Notes: a model not told the origin generated them from the sequence alone. Positions 8,201 to 16,199 are shown, counted from the stretch's first letter. The stretch: DNA of 40,718 nt from JAXJSP01 sp036310005 (GCA_036310005.1 JAXJSP010000016.1:1-40718); one strand, 5' to 3'. Numbers and translations are program-made.

Positions 8201-9355
8201 TTATTTTACAAACACTTTTTTAAATATTGATTTAAGTTTTTCGGAGTTTTTCTTTATTATAAAGACAATAAACATTGATATAAGCGATACTGCTATTGAT
8301 AAAATCAGCATTATTAACAATCTTTCGTGATAAGTATAGCCATCGTAAAAATAAACCATAACTATTCGTCTGCACGGCATATGCAACAGATATATTGCGG
8401 TACTGAATTTTCCTAAAAACGCGCTGACACGGTTATTATACAATTTATGTGTTATATCAAGTCCGCCGGCTAATACGAGTACTGCTACTGCAAACGCAAA
8501 CACAATAGTAAAATTCACTTTCCAATCGTACCCTTTACCGATATACACTTTTGTATAAAACTGCATTACAACCAAACTGTAAAACAAAGCACCGTAGCCT
8601 AATAGCGTAAACAGTATTTTTGAAAATACTGTGAAATCTATCTTTTTAAGATAATTTGTAAACTCATAGATTATACAACCTATCATAATACCCATAAACG
8701 CTCTTATAAGTCCTCTTGTAATATGAATAGGTGTCCAGTCATAAACGCCTGTCATGCTTTTCTGCGATGCTAATATGCCAAAAAACAATATAGCACCGAC
8801 AGGACAAATATATCTTGTAAACAAATCTTTTTTGAGCCTGACTATCGGATACATTACAAACATCGCTATAAACATAGCGGATAAATACCATGTTGCACCG
8901 TTTATATTAAGTTGGGTTGTTGCACTTGACTGCAAAAGCAAAATATTCCAGATTGATTTTGACATTGTAAATGCATAATCGGTAAAACTGAAGTCAAGAT
9001 TTGTATGTACATATTCCATTGTATATGCTGCAAACGAGAGTATTACCGATATAACATACAGCCCGATCAGTCCTTTTATCCTGCTGCCGATATAACCTAC
9101 GTCTTCTTTAAAAACCGAATTATATTTTTTAAGTTCTGAGTTTTTACTGAAAAATCTTTCAACGCTCGGAACAAAGAAAAATCCCGATACGATAAAGAAA
9201 AATTCTACTGCTATGGCTCCGTTTTCAAAAAGCAATTTATCTACGGATGCTGCATCACCTAATATTCTGCCATGAAACAGCAAAATAACTATTGCAAATA
9301 CAAATTTGAAAAAGTCAAGTTGTCCGTTTCTGACCTTTTTAATTTTTTGTCCCAT
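8201..9355 (-). CDS. Acyltransferase 3 (OafA/Nrg-like) integral membrane protein
   Basis: Member of the acyltransferase 3 family, which O-acylates (usually acetylates) cell-surface polysaccharides, peptidoglycan or lipids using a donor carried across the membrane. The 384-aa protein has about ten hydrophobic segments. It starts with the family pattern NGQLDFFKFVFAIVILLFHG, in which the His near residue 28 corresponds to the conserved catalytic His of TM1. The ATG is preceded by GGAG at 11 bp. It stands alone and ends at the shared terminator. Upstream on the same strand lies the candidate non-coding RNA whose terminator hairpin ends 66 bp before this ATG, so the RNA could be a regulated leader. 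The acceptor is unknown. Confidence 0.82.
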   Translation of the reverse strand: MGQKIKKVRNGQLDFFKFVFAIVILLFHGRILGDAASVDKLLFENGAIAVEFFFIVSGFFFVPSVERFFSKNSELKKYNSVFKEDVGYIGSRIKGLIGLYVISVILSFAAYTMEYVHTNLDFSFTDYAFTMSKSIWNILLLQSSATTQLNINGATWYLSAMFIAMFVMYPIVRLKKDLFTRYICPVGAILFFGILASQKSMTGVYDWTPIHITRGLIRAFMGIMIGCIIYEFTNYLKKIDFTVFSKILFTLLGYGALFYSLVVMQFYTKVYIGKGYDWKVNFTIVFAFAVAVLVLAGGLDITHKLYNNRVSAFLGKFSTAIYLLHMPCRRIVMVYFYDGYTYHERLLIMLILSIAVSLISMFIVFIIKKNSEKLKSIFKKVFVK

Positions 9356-9420
9356 AATAATATTTTCTCCATAAACTATTTTTTAATAATATTAACAGAT
9401 TCTTTTTATTTTGTAAATAT

Positions 9421-9452
9421 AAAATCCTCTGTAACTTTGTACAGAGGATTTT
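9421..9452 (-). terminator. Hairpin terminator of the minus-strand non-coding unit
   Basis: 13-bp perfect stem (AAAATCCTCTGTA and complement) with a 6-nt loop. On the minus strand it is followed by a short U-rich tract (TTTTATATTT). It may either end the candidate RNA or act as an attenuator for the acyltransferase gene 66 bp downstream. Confidence 0.65.
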
Positions 9453-9856
9453 GTTACTTGTTTAATAATTTAGTTGTACATTGGCTTTTACCTAATAGTT
9501 AAATTTGTTTATAATCTTATCTATATGAATTTTGTGATTTTGAATAAATTATAACTACTTGAAAATAATTACTCCTATCATATTATTTAGATTATTGTTA
9601 AACTATCTGATTAACTGTACATTGGCCTGATACCTTCTCGTAAATTCTTATATCAAATATTAAGTTTTTATTTTCTTGTTTTCAGTTATGTTTTATCCTG
9701 CTATTTGAAGATGTTTTCTCCTTATAATTTATTCTTTTATCTTTTTTATCTTCACACATCGCTTAAAAACATATTATATATTTACGGCAATTTTACCGAT
9801 TCATTCTTTATAATCATCATTTTATAATTAACATTATTTTGTTTTCGGTTTTGCCC

Positions 9857-9895
9857 TTATGCTTTTAAGCAATCGTGCTGCTGTGGCTCTACCAT
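9857..9895 (-). CDS. Possible 12-residue leader peptide MVEPQQHDCLKA
   Basis: Within the minus-strand unit, an ATG at 9895 is preceded by AAAGGGG at an ideal 8-bp spacing and runs 12 codons to TAA. It begins about 26 nt after the predicted transcription start, where a leader peptide would be expected. The length is too short for any coding statistic, and the overlapping hairpins suggest the sequence could equally be structural RNA. Confidence 0.22.
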   Translation of the reverse strand: MVEPQQHDCLKA

Positions 9896-9927
9896 TGGTA
9901 ACACCCCTTTCTTTTCTTTGTGTCTTT

Positions 9928-9956
9928 ATTATAGCAAGTAATTTTAAAATTGTCTA
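9928..9956 (-). promoter_or_regulatory. Promoter of the minus-strand non-coding unit
   Basis: On the minus strand TAGACA (9951-9956), 17-bp spacer, perfect TATAAT (9928-9933); predicted start near 9921. An inverted repeat TTGTC-TATT-GACAA (9950-9963) overlaps the -35 and may be an operator. Confidence 0.6.
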
Positions 9957-10004
9957 TTGACAAAACAACCGAAAAATCGTTCAAAATTATAGTAAAAAAT
10001 CGAA

Positions 10005-10034
10005 TTGACTTTTATATGTCAGTTGTGTTATACT
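10005..10034 (+). promoter_or_regulatory. Promoter ahead of uvrC leader/small RNA
   Basis: TTGACT (10005-10010), 18-bp spacer, TATACT (10029-10034), predicted start near 10041. It is divergent from the minus-strand promoter at 9928-9956, with about 50 bp between the two -35 elements. Confidence 0.6.
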
Positions 10035-10040
10035 ATATTA

Positions 10041-10110
10041 GTCGGGTGTCAAAAAGACACTTATTTTTTTGTCGAATCAAGCCGAATGATATTAATATCA
10101 TTCGGCTATT
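10041..10110 (+). ncRNA. Short hairpin-rich transcript: uvrC leader attenuator or small RNA
   Basis: Directly after the predicted start, GTGTC-AAAAA-GACAC (10046-10060) is followed by TTATTTTTTT, which is terminator-like. A second, perfect 26-bp palindrome with arms GCCGAATGATATT and complement (10081-10106) is followed by TATTTTG. No plus-strand gene precedes these hairpins, so they must act on transcripts from 10041: either they end a 30-70 nt small RNA or they attenuate uvrC. The palindrome could alternatively be a DNA operator. Confidence 0.42.
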
Positions 10111-10173
10111 TTGTTGTTGTAATCTCTCATTATATTTGTTAAAATTAATTTAAAAAGGCAGGTGAGCTTTAAA

Positions 10174-11997
10174 GTGGATAAAATTCAGAGTTTAAGGAAA
10201 AAGGCTATGAACTTACCCTTACTTCCCGGTGTTTACATTATGAAAAACGAAAAGGGCGAGATTATATATATAGGTAAAGCAAAACTGCTTAAAAACAGAG
10301 TCAGTCAGTATTTCGGAAGCGGGGCTCACCACACAGACAAAGTAAGGCAGATGGTTTATAATGTAAGTGATTTTGAATATATCATTTGTCAAAGTGAATA
10401 CGAAGCGTTAATGCTTGAGTGTTCGCTTATAAAACAGCACAGTCCGAAATACAATATTTTATTAAAAGACGACAAAGGTTTTCATTATATTAAAATATCG
10501 AAACCGCCTTATCCTGTTTTAAAGGCAGCGATGCAAAAAAAGGACGACGGGAGCGAATATATCGGTCCGTATTACTCTCACTATTCGGTCAGGCTGGCGG
10601 TTGATGCGGCGCAAAGGGCATTCAAACTTCCGCGATGTTCAAAGCGCGGTAAAGACATGGGCAAGAGAGCAGCGAAGCCCTGTTTAAACTATCATATAGG
10701 TTTATGCTCTGCTCCCTGCTGCTGTAAAATCGGCGAGAAAGATTATGAGGAAAGCGTCAAACAGGCGGTTGATTTTATTACAAAAGGCACTAATAAAACC
10801 ATCAGTCTACTGACTTTGCAAATGAACCAAGCAAGCGAAAATCTGGAATTTGAAAAAGCCGCGCGACTTCGCGACAGCATAAAAGCGATAAGAGAGTTAA
10901 ATGAAAAGCAGCAAATTATAACCGAAAGCAATATTGCTCAGGACATATTTGCGTTTGCTTTTGCCGGGGACAAAGCGAGTGCCGAAGTGTTCTGTTTTAC
11001 AGAAGGCAAACTTTATGACAGGCAACAGTTTTTGCTTGATGTAACACACAAAGAAAATTTCAGAAGCGAATTTATAATAAGATACTATTCACTTGACAGG
11101 CAGATACCTAAAAAGATATATGTCGATGAAAGTTTTGAAGATATTGAAATCGTAGAGAAATTTTTAAGCAAAAAGGCGGGTAAAAACATTCAGATAACCG
11201 TACCAAAAATCGGCGACGGAAAGCGTCTTGTCAACATTGTAAAGCAAAATGCCGCCGAATATTTAAGTGAAAAGACAAAACGCAAAGGACATACAGCGCA
11301 GAATTTAGAAGAACTGTCGCATTTACTCGGGTTAAAGAAGGTACCGACCTACATTGAGTCATACGATATTTCGCACACAGCGGGCAGCGACACCGTAGGT
11401 GCTATGGTTGTATTCAAAGACGGTGTGCCTTGCAAGTCGATGTACAGAAAATTCAAAATCAACGATTACACAAATGACGATTATGCTTCGACAAGAGAAG
11501 TAATTGAGCGAAGATTCAATGAATATAAAAAGGGCGAAGATGAATATTTCAGCATTTTACCCGATTTGATACTGCTTGACGGAGGCATAGGTCAGTACAA
11601 CGCAGTAAAAGACATAGTGCCGCAAAGCGTACCTTTATTTGCGATGGTAAAAAACGATAAGCATAAGACAAGGGCACTTATATCGCAAAGCGGTGAAATT
11701 GCGCTGAGTTTAACAAGCGGTGCGTATAGTCTTGTATATTCAATACAAGAAGAAGTTCACCGATTTGCAATCGGATATCACAAGGCGCGGCGAAAAAAGA
11801 AAATGCTCGGCTCTTCCCTGTCTGCAATAGAGGGGCTCGGGCCTGTAAGAATTAAAAATTTAATGCTTCATTTTTCGACTGTTGAAAACATCAGTAAAGC
11901 AAGTATGGAGCAACTGCTGAGTGTTAATAAAATGAACAAAACAGCGGCAAAAAAAGTATATGAATATTTTAACGGAGAGAACAATGGCAAAGATTAA
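10174..11997 (+). CDS. uvrC: UvrABC excinuclease subunit C
   Basis: Nuclease subunit of nucleotide excision repair that cuts on both sides of a lesion delivered by UvrA/UvrB. It has an N-terminal GIY-YIG domain (LPGVYIM...IIYIGKAK...L..R) making the 3' cut, a Cys-rich patch near residues 160-185, a UVR motif (LEFEKAARLRDSIKAI) that contacts UvrB, an RNase H-like domain (ESYDISH...LILLDGG) for the 5' cut, and a C-terminal helix-hairpin-helix. The GTG at 10174 (607 aa) is preferred over the GTG at 10162 because AGGTGAG lies 6-8 bp upstream of the former, whereas the latter has no properly spaced site. It overlaps trmL by 14 bp. Confidence 0.96.
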   Translation: MDKIQSLRKKAMNLPLLPGVYIMKNEKGEIIYIGKAKLLKNRVSQYFGSGAHHTDKVRQMVYNVSDFEYIICQSEYEALMLECSLIKQHSPKYNILLKDDKGFHYIKISKPPYPVLKAAMQKKDDGSEYIGPYYSHYSVRLAVDAAQRAFKLPRCSKRGKDMGKRAAKPCLNYHIGLCSAPCCCKIGEKDYEESVKQAVDFITKGTNKTISLLTLQMNQASENLEFEKAARLRDSIKAIRELNEKQQIITESNIAQDIFAFAFAGDKASAEVFCFTEGKLYDRQQFLLDVTHKENFRSEFIIRYYSLDRQIPKKIYVDESFEDIEIVEKFLSKKAGKNIQITVPKIGDGKRLVNIVKQNAAEYLSEKTKRKGHTAQNLEELSHLLGLKKVPTYIESYDISHTAGSDTVGAMVVFKDGVPCKSMYRKFKINDYTNDDYASTREVIERRFNEYKKGEDEYFSILPDLILLDGGIGQYNAVKDIVPQSVPLFAMVKNDKHKTRALISQSGEIALSLTSGAYSLVYSIQEEVHRFAIGYHKARRKKKMLGSSLSAIEGLGPVRIKNLMLHFSTVENISKASMEQLLSVNKMNKTAAKKVYEYFNGENNGKD

Positions 11998-12490
11998 TAT
12001 AGTAATGGTAGAACCTCAAATTCCTCAAAATGCGGGAAACGTTGCAAGAACCTGTGCAGTTACGGGAGCGCGACTTCACTTAGTCGGCCCTATGGGGTTT
12101 TACCCGGATGATGCAAAATTAAAGCGCGCCGGACTTGACTACTGGCATTTGCTTGATATTACCTATTACAAAGATATAAACGAATTTTTTGAAAAAAACA
12201 AGGGTGCCGAATTTTTTTACTTTACTTCAAAGGGCAGGCATACCCATTCGGATGCAACCTACCCTGATAACTGTTTTTTGGTTTTCGGCTCCGAAACTCA
12301 CGGGCTTGATGAAAAACTGTTATATAATAACGAACAGCACTGTGTCAGAATTCCCATGGCTAACTCGGCAAGATGTTTAAACCTTTCAAACGCTATTGCA
12401 ATCGGCACTTACGAGGTATTAAGACAATGGGGCTATCCCGAACTTGAAAATGAGGGCAAATTAACCAAGTTTGACTGGCAAGGAATATGA
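11984..12490 (+). CDS. trmL: tRNA (cytidine/uridine-34 2'-O)-methyltransferase TrmL
   Basis: SPOUT-class methyltransferase of the TrmH family that 2'-O-methylates the wobble base of certain tRNA-Leu species using S-adenosylmethionine. The 168-aa size and all three family motifs fit: PQNAGNVARTC near the N-terminus, FGSETHGL in the middle, and the knotted C-terminal MANSARCLNLSNAIAIGTYE region. The ATG at 11984, inside the end of uvrC, is chosen because GGAGAG is 7 bp upstream; the frame extends 8 codons further without a site. It forms an operon with uvrC; a separate promoter/operator region begins immediately afterwards. Confidence 0.93.
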   Translation: MAKINIVMVEPQIPQNAGNVARTCAVTGARLHLVGPMGFYPDDAKLKRAGLDYWHLLDITYYKDINEFFEKNKGAEFFYFTSKGRHTHSDATYPDNCFLVFGSETHGLDEKLLYNNEQHCVRIPMANSARCLNLSNAIAIGTYEVLRQWGYPELENEGKLTKFDWQGI

Positions 12491-12492
12491 AT

Positions 12493-12510
12493 TTGTTACA
12501 ATTTTAACAA
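12493..12510. promoter_or_regulatory. Putative Rex redox operator upstream of pgk-tpiA-gpmI
   Basis: TTGTTACAATTTTAACAA is an 18-bp near-palindrome matching the Rex consensus of Clostridia (TTGTTAA-N4-TTAACAA) at 13 of 14 defined positions. Rex is the NADH/NAD+-sensing repressor of fermentation and central-carbon genes. The site lies 91 bp before pgk, next to weak promoter-like elements (TTGTAA 12513-12518; TAATAA 12537-12542). No rex gene is in the window. Confidence 0.55.
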
Positions 12511-12600
12511 TGTTGTAAAAACACTTGAAAAAATGGTAATAATATACTAAAATAGAAGTGTTGTAAAAAAATATTATCTAAAAAGGGGAAATAAAATATT

Positions 12601-13815
12601 ATGATGAATGTTCTTAACAAAAAAACTGTTGATGACATTAATGTCAAAGGCAAGAAAGTTCTTGTTCGCTGCGACTTTAATGTACCGCTCAAAAACGGTG
12701 TTATTACCGATGAAAACCGTATTAATGCCGCACTCCCTACAATTGAGAAATTAATCAATGACGGCGGCAAAGTTATACTTTGTTCACATTTAGGCAAGCC
12801 GAAGGGTGAGCCGAAGCCTGAACTTTCATTGGCACCTGTTGCTAAAAGACTTTCGGAAAAGCTCGGCAAAGAGGTTGTATTTGCCGCTGACGATAATGTT
12901 GTCGGTGAAAATGCAAGAGCAGCAGTTGAGAAAATGAATGACGGAGATGTTGTATTACTTCAAAACACCCGTTACAGAATTGAAGAAACCAAAAACGGAG
13001 AAGCATTCTCAAAAGAACTCGGTTCACTTTGTGACGTATTTGTAAACGATGCTTTCGGTGCTGCACACAGAGCGCACTGCTCAACTGTCGGTGTTACCGA
13101 TTATGTTGAAGAATCTGCAGTCGGTTATCTTATGGGCAAAGAACTCAAATATCTCGGCGGTGCTGTTGAAAACCCCGAGCGTCCGTTTGTTTGCATTTTA
13201 GGCGGCGCAAAAGTAGCAGATAAACTTGCTGTAATTGAAAACCTTATTAAAATTGCAGACACCCTTATTATCGGCGGCGGTATGTCATACACCTTCCTTG
13301 TAGCAAAGGGTTACAGCGTAGGTACTTCACTTGTTGATGAAACAAAGATTGACTACTGCAAAGATATGTTAGCACTTGCTGAAGAAAAAGGCGTTAAACT
13401 TTTACTTCCTATTGACTGCGTATGCACAAAATCATTCCCTGACCCGATTGATGCGCCTGTTGAAACAGTAGTTATGGACAACACATCTATTCCTGATGAT
13501 ATGATGGCGCTTGACATCGGACCTAAATCGGCAGAAATGTTTGCGGATGCGGTTAAAAACGCAAAAACCGTTGTATGGAACGGACCTATGGGTGTATCTG
13601 AAAACGCTTGCTTTGCAAACGGAACTATTGCAGTTGCAAAGGCTCTTGCTGAGGCTGATGCTACTACAATTATCGGCGGCGGCGACTCTGCTGCTGCAGT
13701 AAACAATTTAGGTTTCGGCGACAAAATGAGCCACATTTCAACCGGCGGCGGTGCTTCTCTTGAATTCCTTGAGGGAAAAGATTTACCGGGTATTGTTGCT
13801 GCTGACGACAAATAA
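12601..13815 (+). CDS. pgk: Phosphoglycerate kinase
   Basis: Glycolytic enzyme transferring the acyl phosphate of 1,3-bisphosphoglycerate to ADP. The 404-aa length is normal. Conserved elements are visible: RCDFNVPL near residue 22, the SHLGKPKG substrate loop, NDAFGAAHRAH, GGAKVADKL, VVWNGPMGV and the C-terminal nucleotide loop GGGDSAAA. Two consecutive ATG codons occur at 12601 and 12604; AAGGGG lies 12-15 bp upstream, so either may be used. It is first in an operon with tpiA and gpmI. No gap or eno gene is adjacent, unlike the common gap-pgk-tpi-gpmI-eno order. Confidence 0.97.
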   Translation: MMNVLNKKTVDDINVKGKKVLVRCDFNVPLKNGVITDENRINAALPTIEKLINDGGKVILCSHLGKPKGEPKPELSLAPVAKRLSEKLGKEVVFAADDNVVGENARAAVEKMNDGDVVLLQNTRYRIEETKNGEAFSKELGSLCDVFVNDAFGAAHRAHCSTVGVTDYVEESAVGYLMGKELKYLGGAVENPERPFVCILGGAKVADKLAVIENLIKIADTLIIGGGMSYTFLVAKGYSVGTSLVDETKIDYCKDMLALAEEKGVKLLLPIDCVCTKSFPDPIDAPVETVVMDNTSIPDDMMALDIGPKSAEMFADAVKNAKTVVWNGPMGVSENACFANGTIAVAKALAEADATTIIGGGDSAAAVNNLGFGDKMSHISTGGGASLEFLEGKDLPGIVAADDK

Positions 13816-13830
13816 ACAATTAATTATCGT

Positions 13831-13852
13831 GGGAGAACGAAATCGTTCTCCC
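13831..13852 (+). other. Intercistronic hairpin between pgk and tpiA
   Basis: Perfect 9-bp GC-rich stem GGGAGAACG-AAAT-CGTTCTCCC without a proper U-tract. It probably acts as an mRNA-stability or processing element setting relative pgk and tpiA levels rather than as a full terminator. Confidence 0.5.
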
Positions 13853-13881
13853 TTGATTTAAGTATGAAAGGAAAACAAACA

Positions 13882-14649
13882 ATGAACAAATCTGTAAGAA
13901 AATCTGTAATTGCGGGCAACTGGAAAATGAACAACACACCTTCACAGGCAAAGGCTTTGATTGAAGAAATGAAACCTTTAGTAAAAGACGCTGACTGTGA
14001 TGTAGTATTATGCGTACCTTTTGTTGATATTGCGGCTGCTGTAGAGGCTGCAAAAGGCTCAAATATCAAAATCGGTGCAGAAAACTGCCACTGGGAAGAA
14101 AAAGGTGCTTATACCGGTGAAATTTCTGCTCAAATGTTAGTTGAATGCGGTGTTGAATATGTTATTACAGGTCACAGCGAAAGAAGAACATATTTCGGTG
14201 ACACAGACGTAACCGTAAACAAGAGAACACTTGCTGCTGTTAATGCAGGTCTTACTGCTATAGTATGTGTAGGTGAGTATCTTGAACAACGCGAGCAAGG
14301 AATCACCGATGAACTTGTAGCACTTCAAGTTAAAATTGCGCTTCAGGGTATAAGCGAGCAAATGCTTTCAAAAATCATTATTGCTTATGAACCTGTATGG
14401 GCTATCGGCACAGGTAAGACTGCAACAAGCGAACAGGCACAGGAAGTATGCAAAGTTATCCGTGATACATTGGCATCGCTTTATTCACCTCAGGCTGCAC
14501 AGGGTGTAACAATTCAGTACGGCGGTTCAATGAACCCCGGCAACGCTGATGAACTTGTTGAAAAAGAAGATGTAGACGGCGGTCTTATCGGCGGTGCATC
14601 ACTTAAAGCAAACGATTTTGCTGCTATTGTCAAAGCGGCAAGTAAATAA
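13882..14649 (+). CDS. tpiA: Triosephosphate isomerase
   Basis: Interconverts dihydroxyacetone phosphate and glyceraldehyde 3-phosphate. The 255-aa TIM barrel shows the catalytic Lys in AGNWKMN, the electrophilic His in TGHSERR, the catalytic Glu in AYEPVWAIGTGKTA (with the flexible loop), and the phosphate-binding IQYGGSMNPGNA and GGLIGGASL. The ATG at 13882 is chosen for the AAAGGA site 9 bp upstream; the frame continues 6 codons further back without one. Separated from pgk by the intercistronic hairpin and from gpmI by 14 bp. Confidence 0.97.
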   Translation: MNKSVRKSVIAGNWKMNNTPSQAKALIEEMKPLVKDADCDVVLCVPFVDIAAAVEAAKGSNIKIGAENCHWEEKGAYTGEISAQMLVECGVEYVITGHSERRTYFGDTDVTVNKRTLAAVNAGLTAIVCVGEYLEQREQGITDELVALQVKIALQGISEQMLSKIIIAYEPVWAIGTGKTATSEQAQEVCKVIRDTLASLYSPQAAQGVTIQYGGSMNPGNADELVEKEDVDGGLIGGASLKANDFAAIVKAASK

Positions 14650-14663
14650 GGAGAACTTTTAAA

Positions 14664-16196
14664 ATGAAAAAACCTTTGGTTTTAACTATAATGGACGGTT
14701 TCGGTATTAATAATTCTACCGACGGTAATGCTATTTATACTGCAAACACTCCTAATCTTGACTTTTTAATGAAAAACTGTCCTATGACTCAAATCGGTGC
14801 ATCGGGCATGGATGTAGGTCTTCCCGACGGACAGATGGGTAACTCTGAAGTCGGACACACAAATATAGGTGCCGGCAGAGTTGTATATCAGGAACTTACA
14901 AGAATTACAAAAAGTGCCAAAGACAAAGATATGCTCAATAACGAGGCTTTAAACTCTGCTATTGATAACTGCAAGGAAAAAGACTCTGCACTTCACTTAA
15001 TCGGACTTTTATCCGACGGTGGTGTACATTCTCACATTGAGCATTTATACGCAATAGTTAATATGGCAAAAACAAAGGGGCTTAAAAAGGTTTTTATACA
15101 CGCGCTTCTTGACGGACGCGATGTACCGCCTTCTTCGGCTGCCGATTATATTAAAGACTGCAACTGTGAACTTGAAAAAATCGGTTTAGGCAAGATTGCT
15201 ACCGTGCTCGGCAGATTTTACGGAATGGACCGCGACAACCGTTGGGACAGGGTTGAAAAGTCTTATGCCGCTATGGTTTACGGTGAAGGTGTTATTACCG
15301 ATGACGCTCAAAAGGCTGTAAGAGAATCTTACACAGTTAAAGATGCAGACGGAAAATATTTAACCGACGAATTTGTACTTCCTACTGTTGTAACAGGTAC
15401 TGACAGGATACAAAACGGGGACAGCGTTATTTTCTTTAACTTCCGTCCCGACAGAGCAAGAGAAATCACAAGAGCGTTTGTAGATCCTGAATTTACCGGT
15501 TTTGAGAGAAAAGGCGGTATGCTTGATTTAGTATATGTTTGCATGACTCAGTATGATGCTTCGATGCCGAATGTACAGGTTGCTTACAAGCCTCAAGAAC
15601 TTAAAAACACGCTTGGCGAGTATCTTGCTAAATGCGGCAAGACACAACTAAGAATTGCCGAAACCGAAAAATATGCTCATGTTACTTTCTTCTTTAACGG
15701 AGGTAACGAGGTTGAGTTTGACGGAGAGGACAGAATTTTAGTAGCATCTCCGAAAGTTGCAACTTATGACTTAAAGCCAGAAATGAGCGCTTATGAAGTT
15801 TGTCAGAAAGTTTGCGAGGCTATTAAAACCGGCAAGTATGATGTAGTAATTTTAAACTTTGCTAACTGTGATATGGTTGGTCATACAGGTGTATTTGAGG
15901 CAGCTGTAAAGGCAGTAGAAACCGTTGATAAGTGCATTGGCGATGTTGCAGATGCAGTAAAAGAAATGGGAGGAGTAATGCTTATTACTGCCGACCACGG
16001 TAACGCTGACAAAATGGTAGATTCTGACTCTACACCGTTTACCGCACACACTACAAATCCCGTACCGTTTATTGTAGTAAACAAAGAGTGTAACTTACGC
16101 GAGGGCGGTAAACTTTGCGATATTGCACCTACGATGCTTGATATTATGGGGCTTGAAAAGCCGGCTGAAATGGATGGCGTATCACTTATAAAATAG
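14664..16196 (+). CDS. gpmI: 2,3-bisphosphoglycerate-independent phosphoglycerate mutase
   Basis: Mn2+-dependent mutase converting 3- to 2-phosphoglycerate, alkaline-phosphatase superfamily. The 510-aa length is typical. Metal and nucleophile motifs: TIMDGFG at the N-terminus, MGNSEVGHTNIGAGRVVYQ containing the phosphorylated Ser, HALLDGRDVPP, GRFYGMDRDNRWDR, NFANCDMVGHTG and TADHGNADKM, followed by the AHTTNPVPF segment. GGAG precedes the ATG by 9 bp. Last gene of the pgk operon; a strong terminator begins within a few bases of the stop. Confidence 0.97.
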   Translation: MKKPLVLTIMDGFGINNSTDGNAIYTANTPNLDFLMKNCPMTQIGASGMDVGLPDGQMGNSEVGHTNIGAGRVVYQELTRITKSAKDKDMLNNEALNSAIDNCKEKDSALHLIGLLSDGGVHSHIEHLYAIVNMAKTKGLKKVFIHALLDGRDVPPSSAADYIKDCNCELEKIGLGKIATVLGRFYGMDRDNRWDRVEKSYAAMVYGEGVITDDAQKAVRESYTVKDADGKYLTDEFVLPTVVTGTDRIQNGDSVIFFNFRPDRAREITRAFVDPEFTGFERKGGMLDLVYVCMTQYDASMPNVQVAYKPQELKNTLGEYLAKCGKTQLRIAETEKYAHVTFFFNGGNEVEFDGEDRILVASPKVATYDLKPEMSAYEVCQKVCEAIKTGKYDVVILNFANCDMVGHTGVFEAAVKAVETVDKCIGDVADAVKEMGGVMLITADHGNADKMVDSDSTPFTAHTTNPVPFIVVNKECNLREGGKLCDIAPTMLDIMGLEKPAEMDGVSLIK

Positions 16197-16199
16197 TAC

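Larger units (their letters stand above)
9421..9921 (-). ncRNA. Candidate long non-coding RNA or structured leader (~500 nt)
   Basis: This gene-free stretch is bounded on the minus strand by a near-consensus promoter (9928-9956) and a hairpin terminator (9421-9452), giving a predicted transcript of about 500 nt with no long reading frame. Local hairpins are visible by eye: UACC/GGUA at 9890-9899, UGCU/AGCA around 9859-9873, and CGGU/GCCG near 9785-9800. An 11-nt sequence (GCCAATGTACA on the RNA strand) occurs twice, 141 nt apart (9475-9485 and 9616-9626). The first 80 nt are GC-richer than the rest and look the most conserved-like. It could be a free RNA of the large ornate classes, a long leader of the acyltransferase gene, or AT-rich remnant DNA. 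No known family was recognised. Confidence 0.4.

Noticed and set aside
9971..9982. Possible LexA (SOS) box upstream of uvrC: GAAAAATCGTTC
   Set aside because: It matches the Gram-positive GAAC-N4-GTTC core at all but one position, but lacks the outer bases, lies about 23 bp upstream of the -35 and is in AT-rich DNA where such matches are frequent.
9950..10153. 67-aa plus-strand frame before uvrC
   Set aside because: It runs across the promoter and two hairpins, lacks a ribosome site and has no recognisable domain.
12493..12510. Reading the trmL-pgk inverted repeat as a terminator of uvrC-trmL
   Set aside because: It has no T-tract and is AT-rich; the fit to the Rex operator is better.
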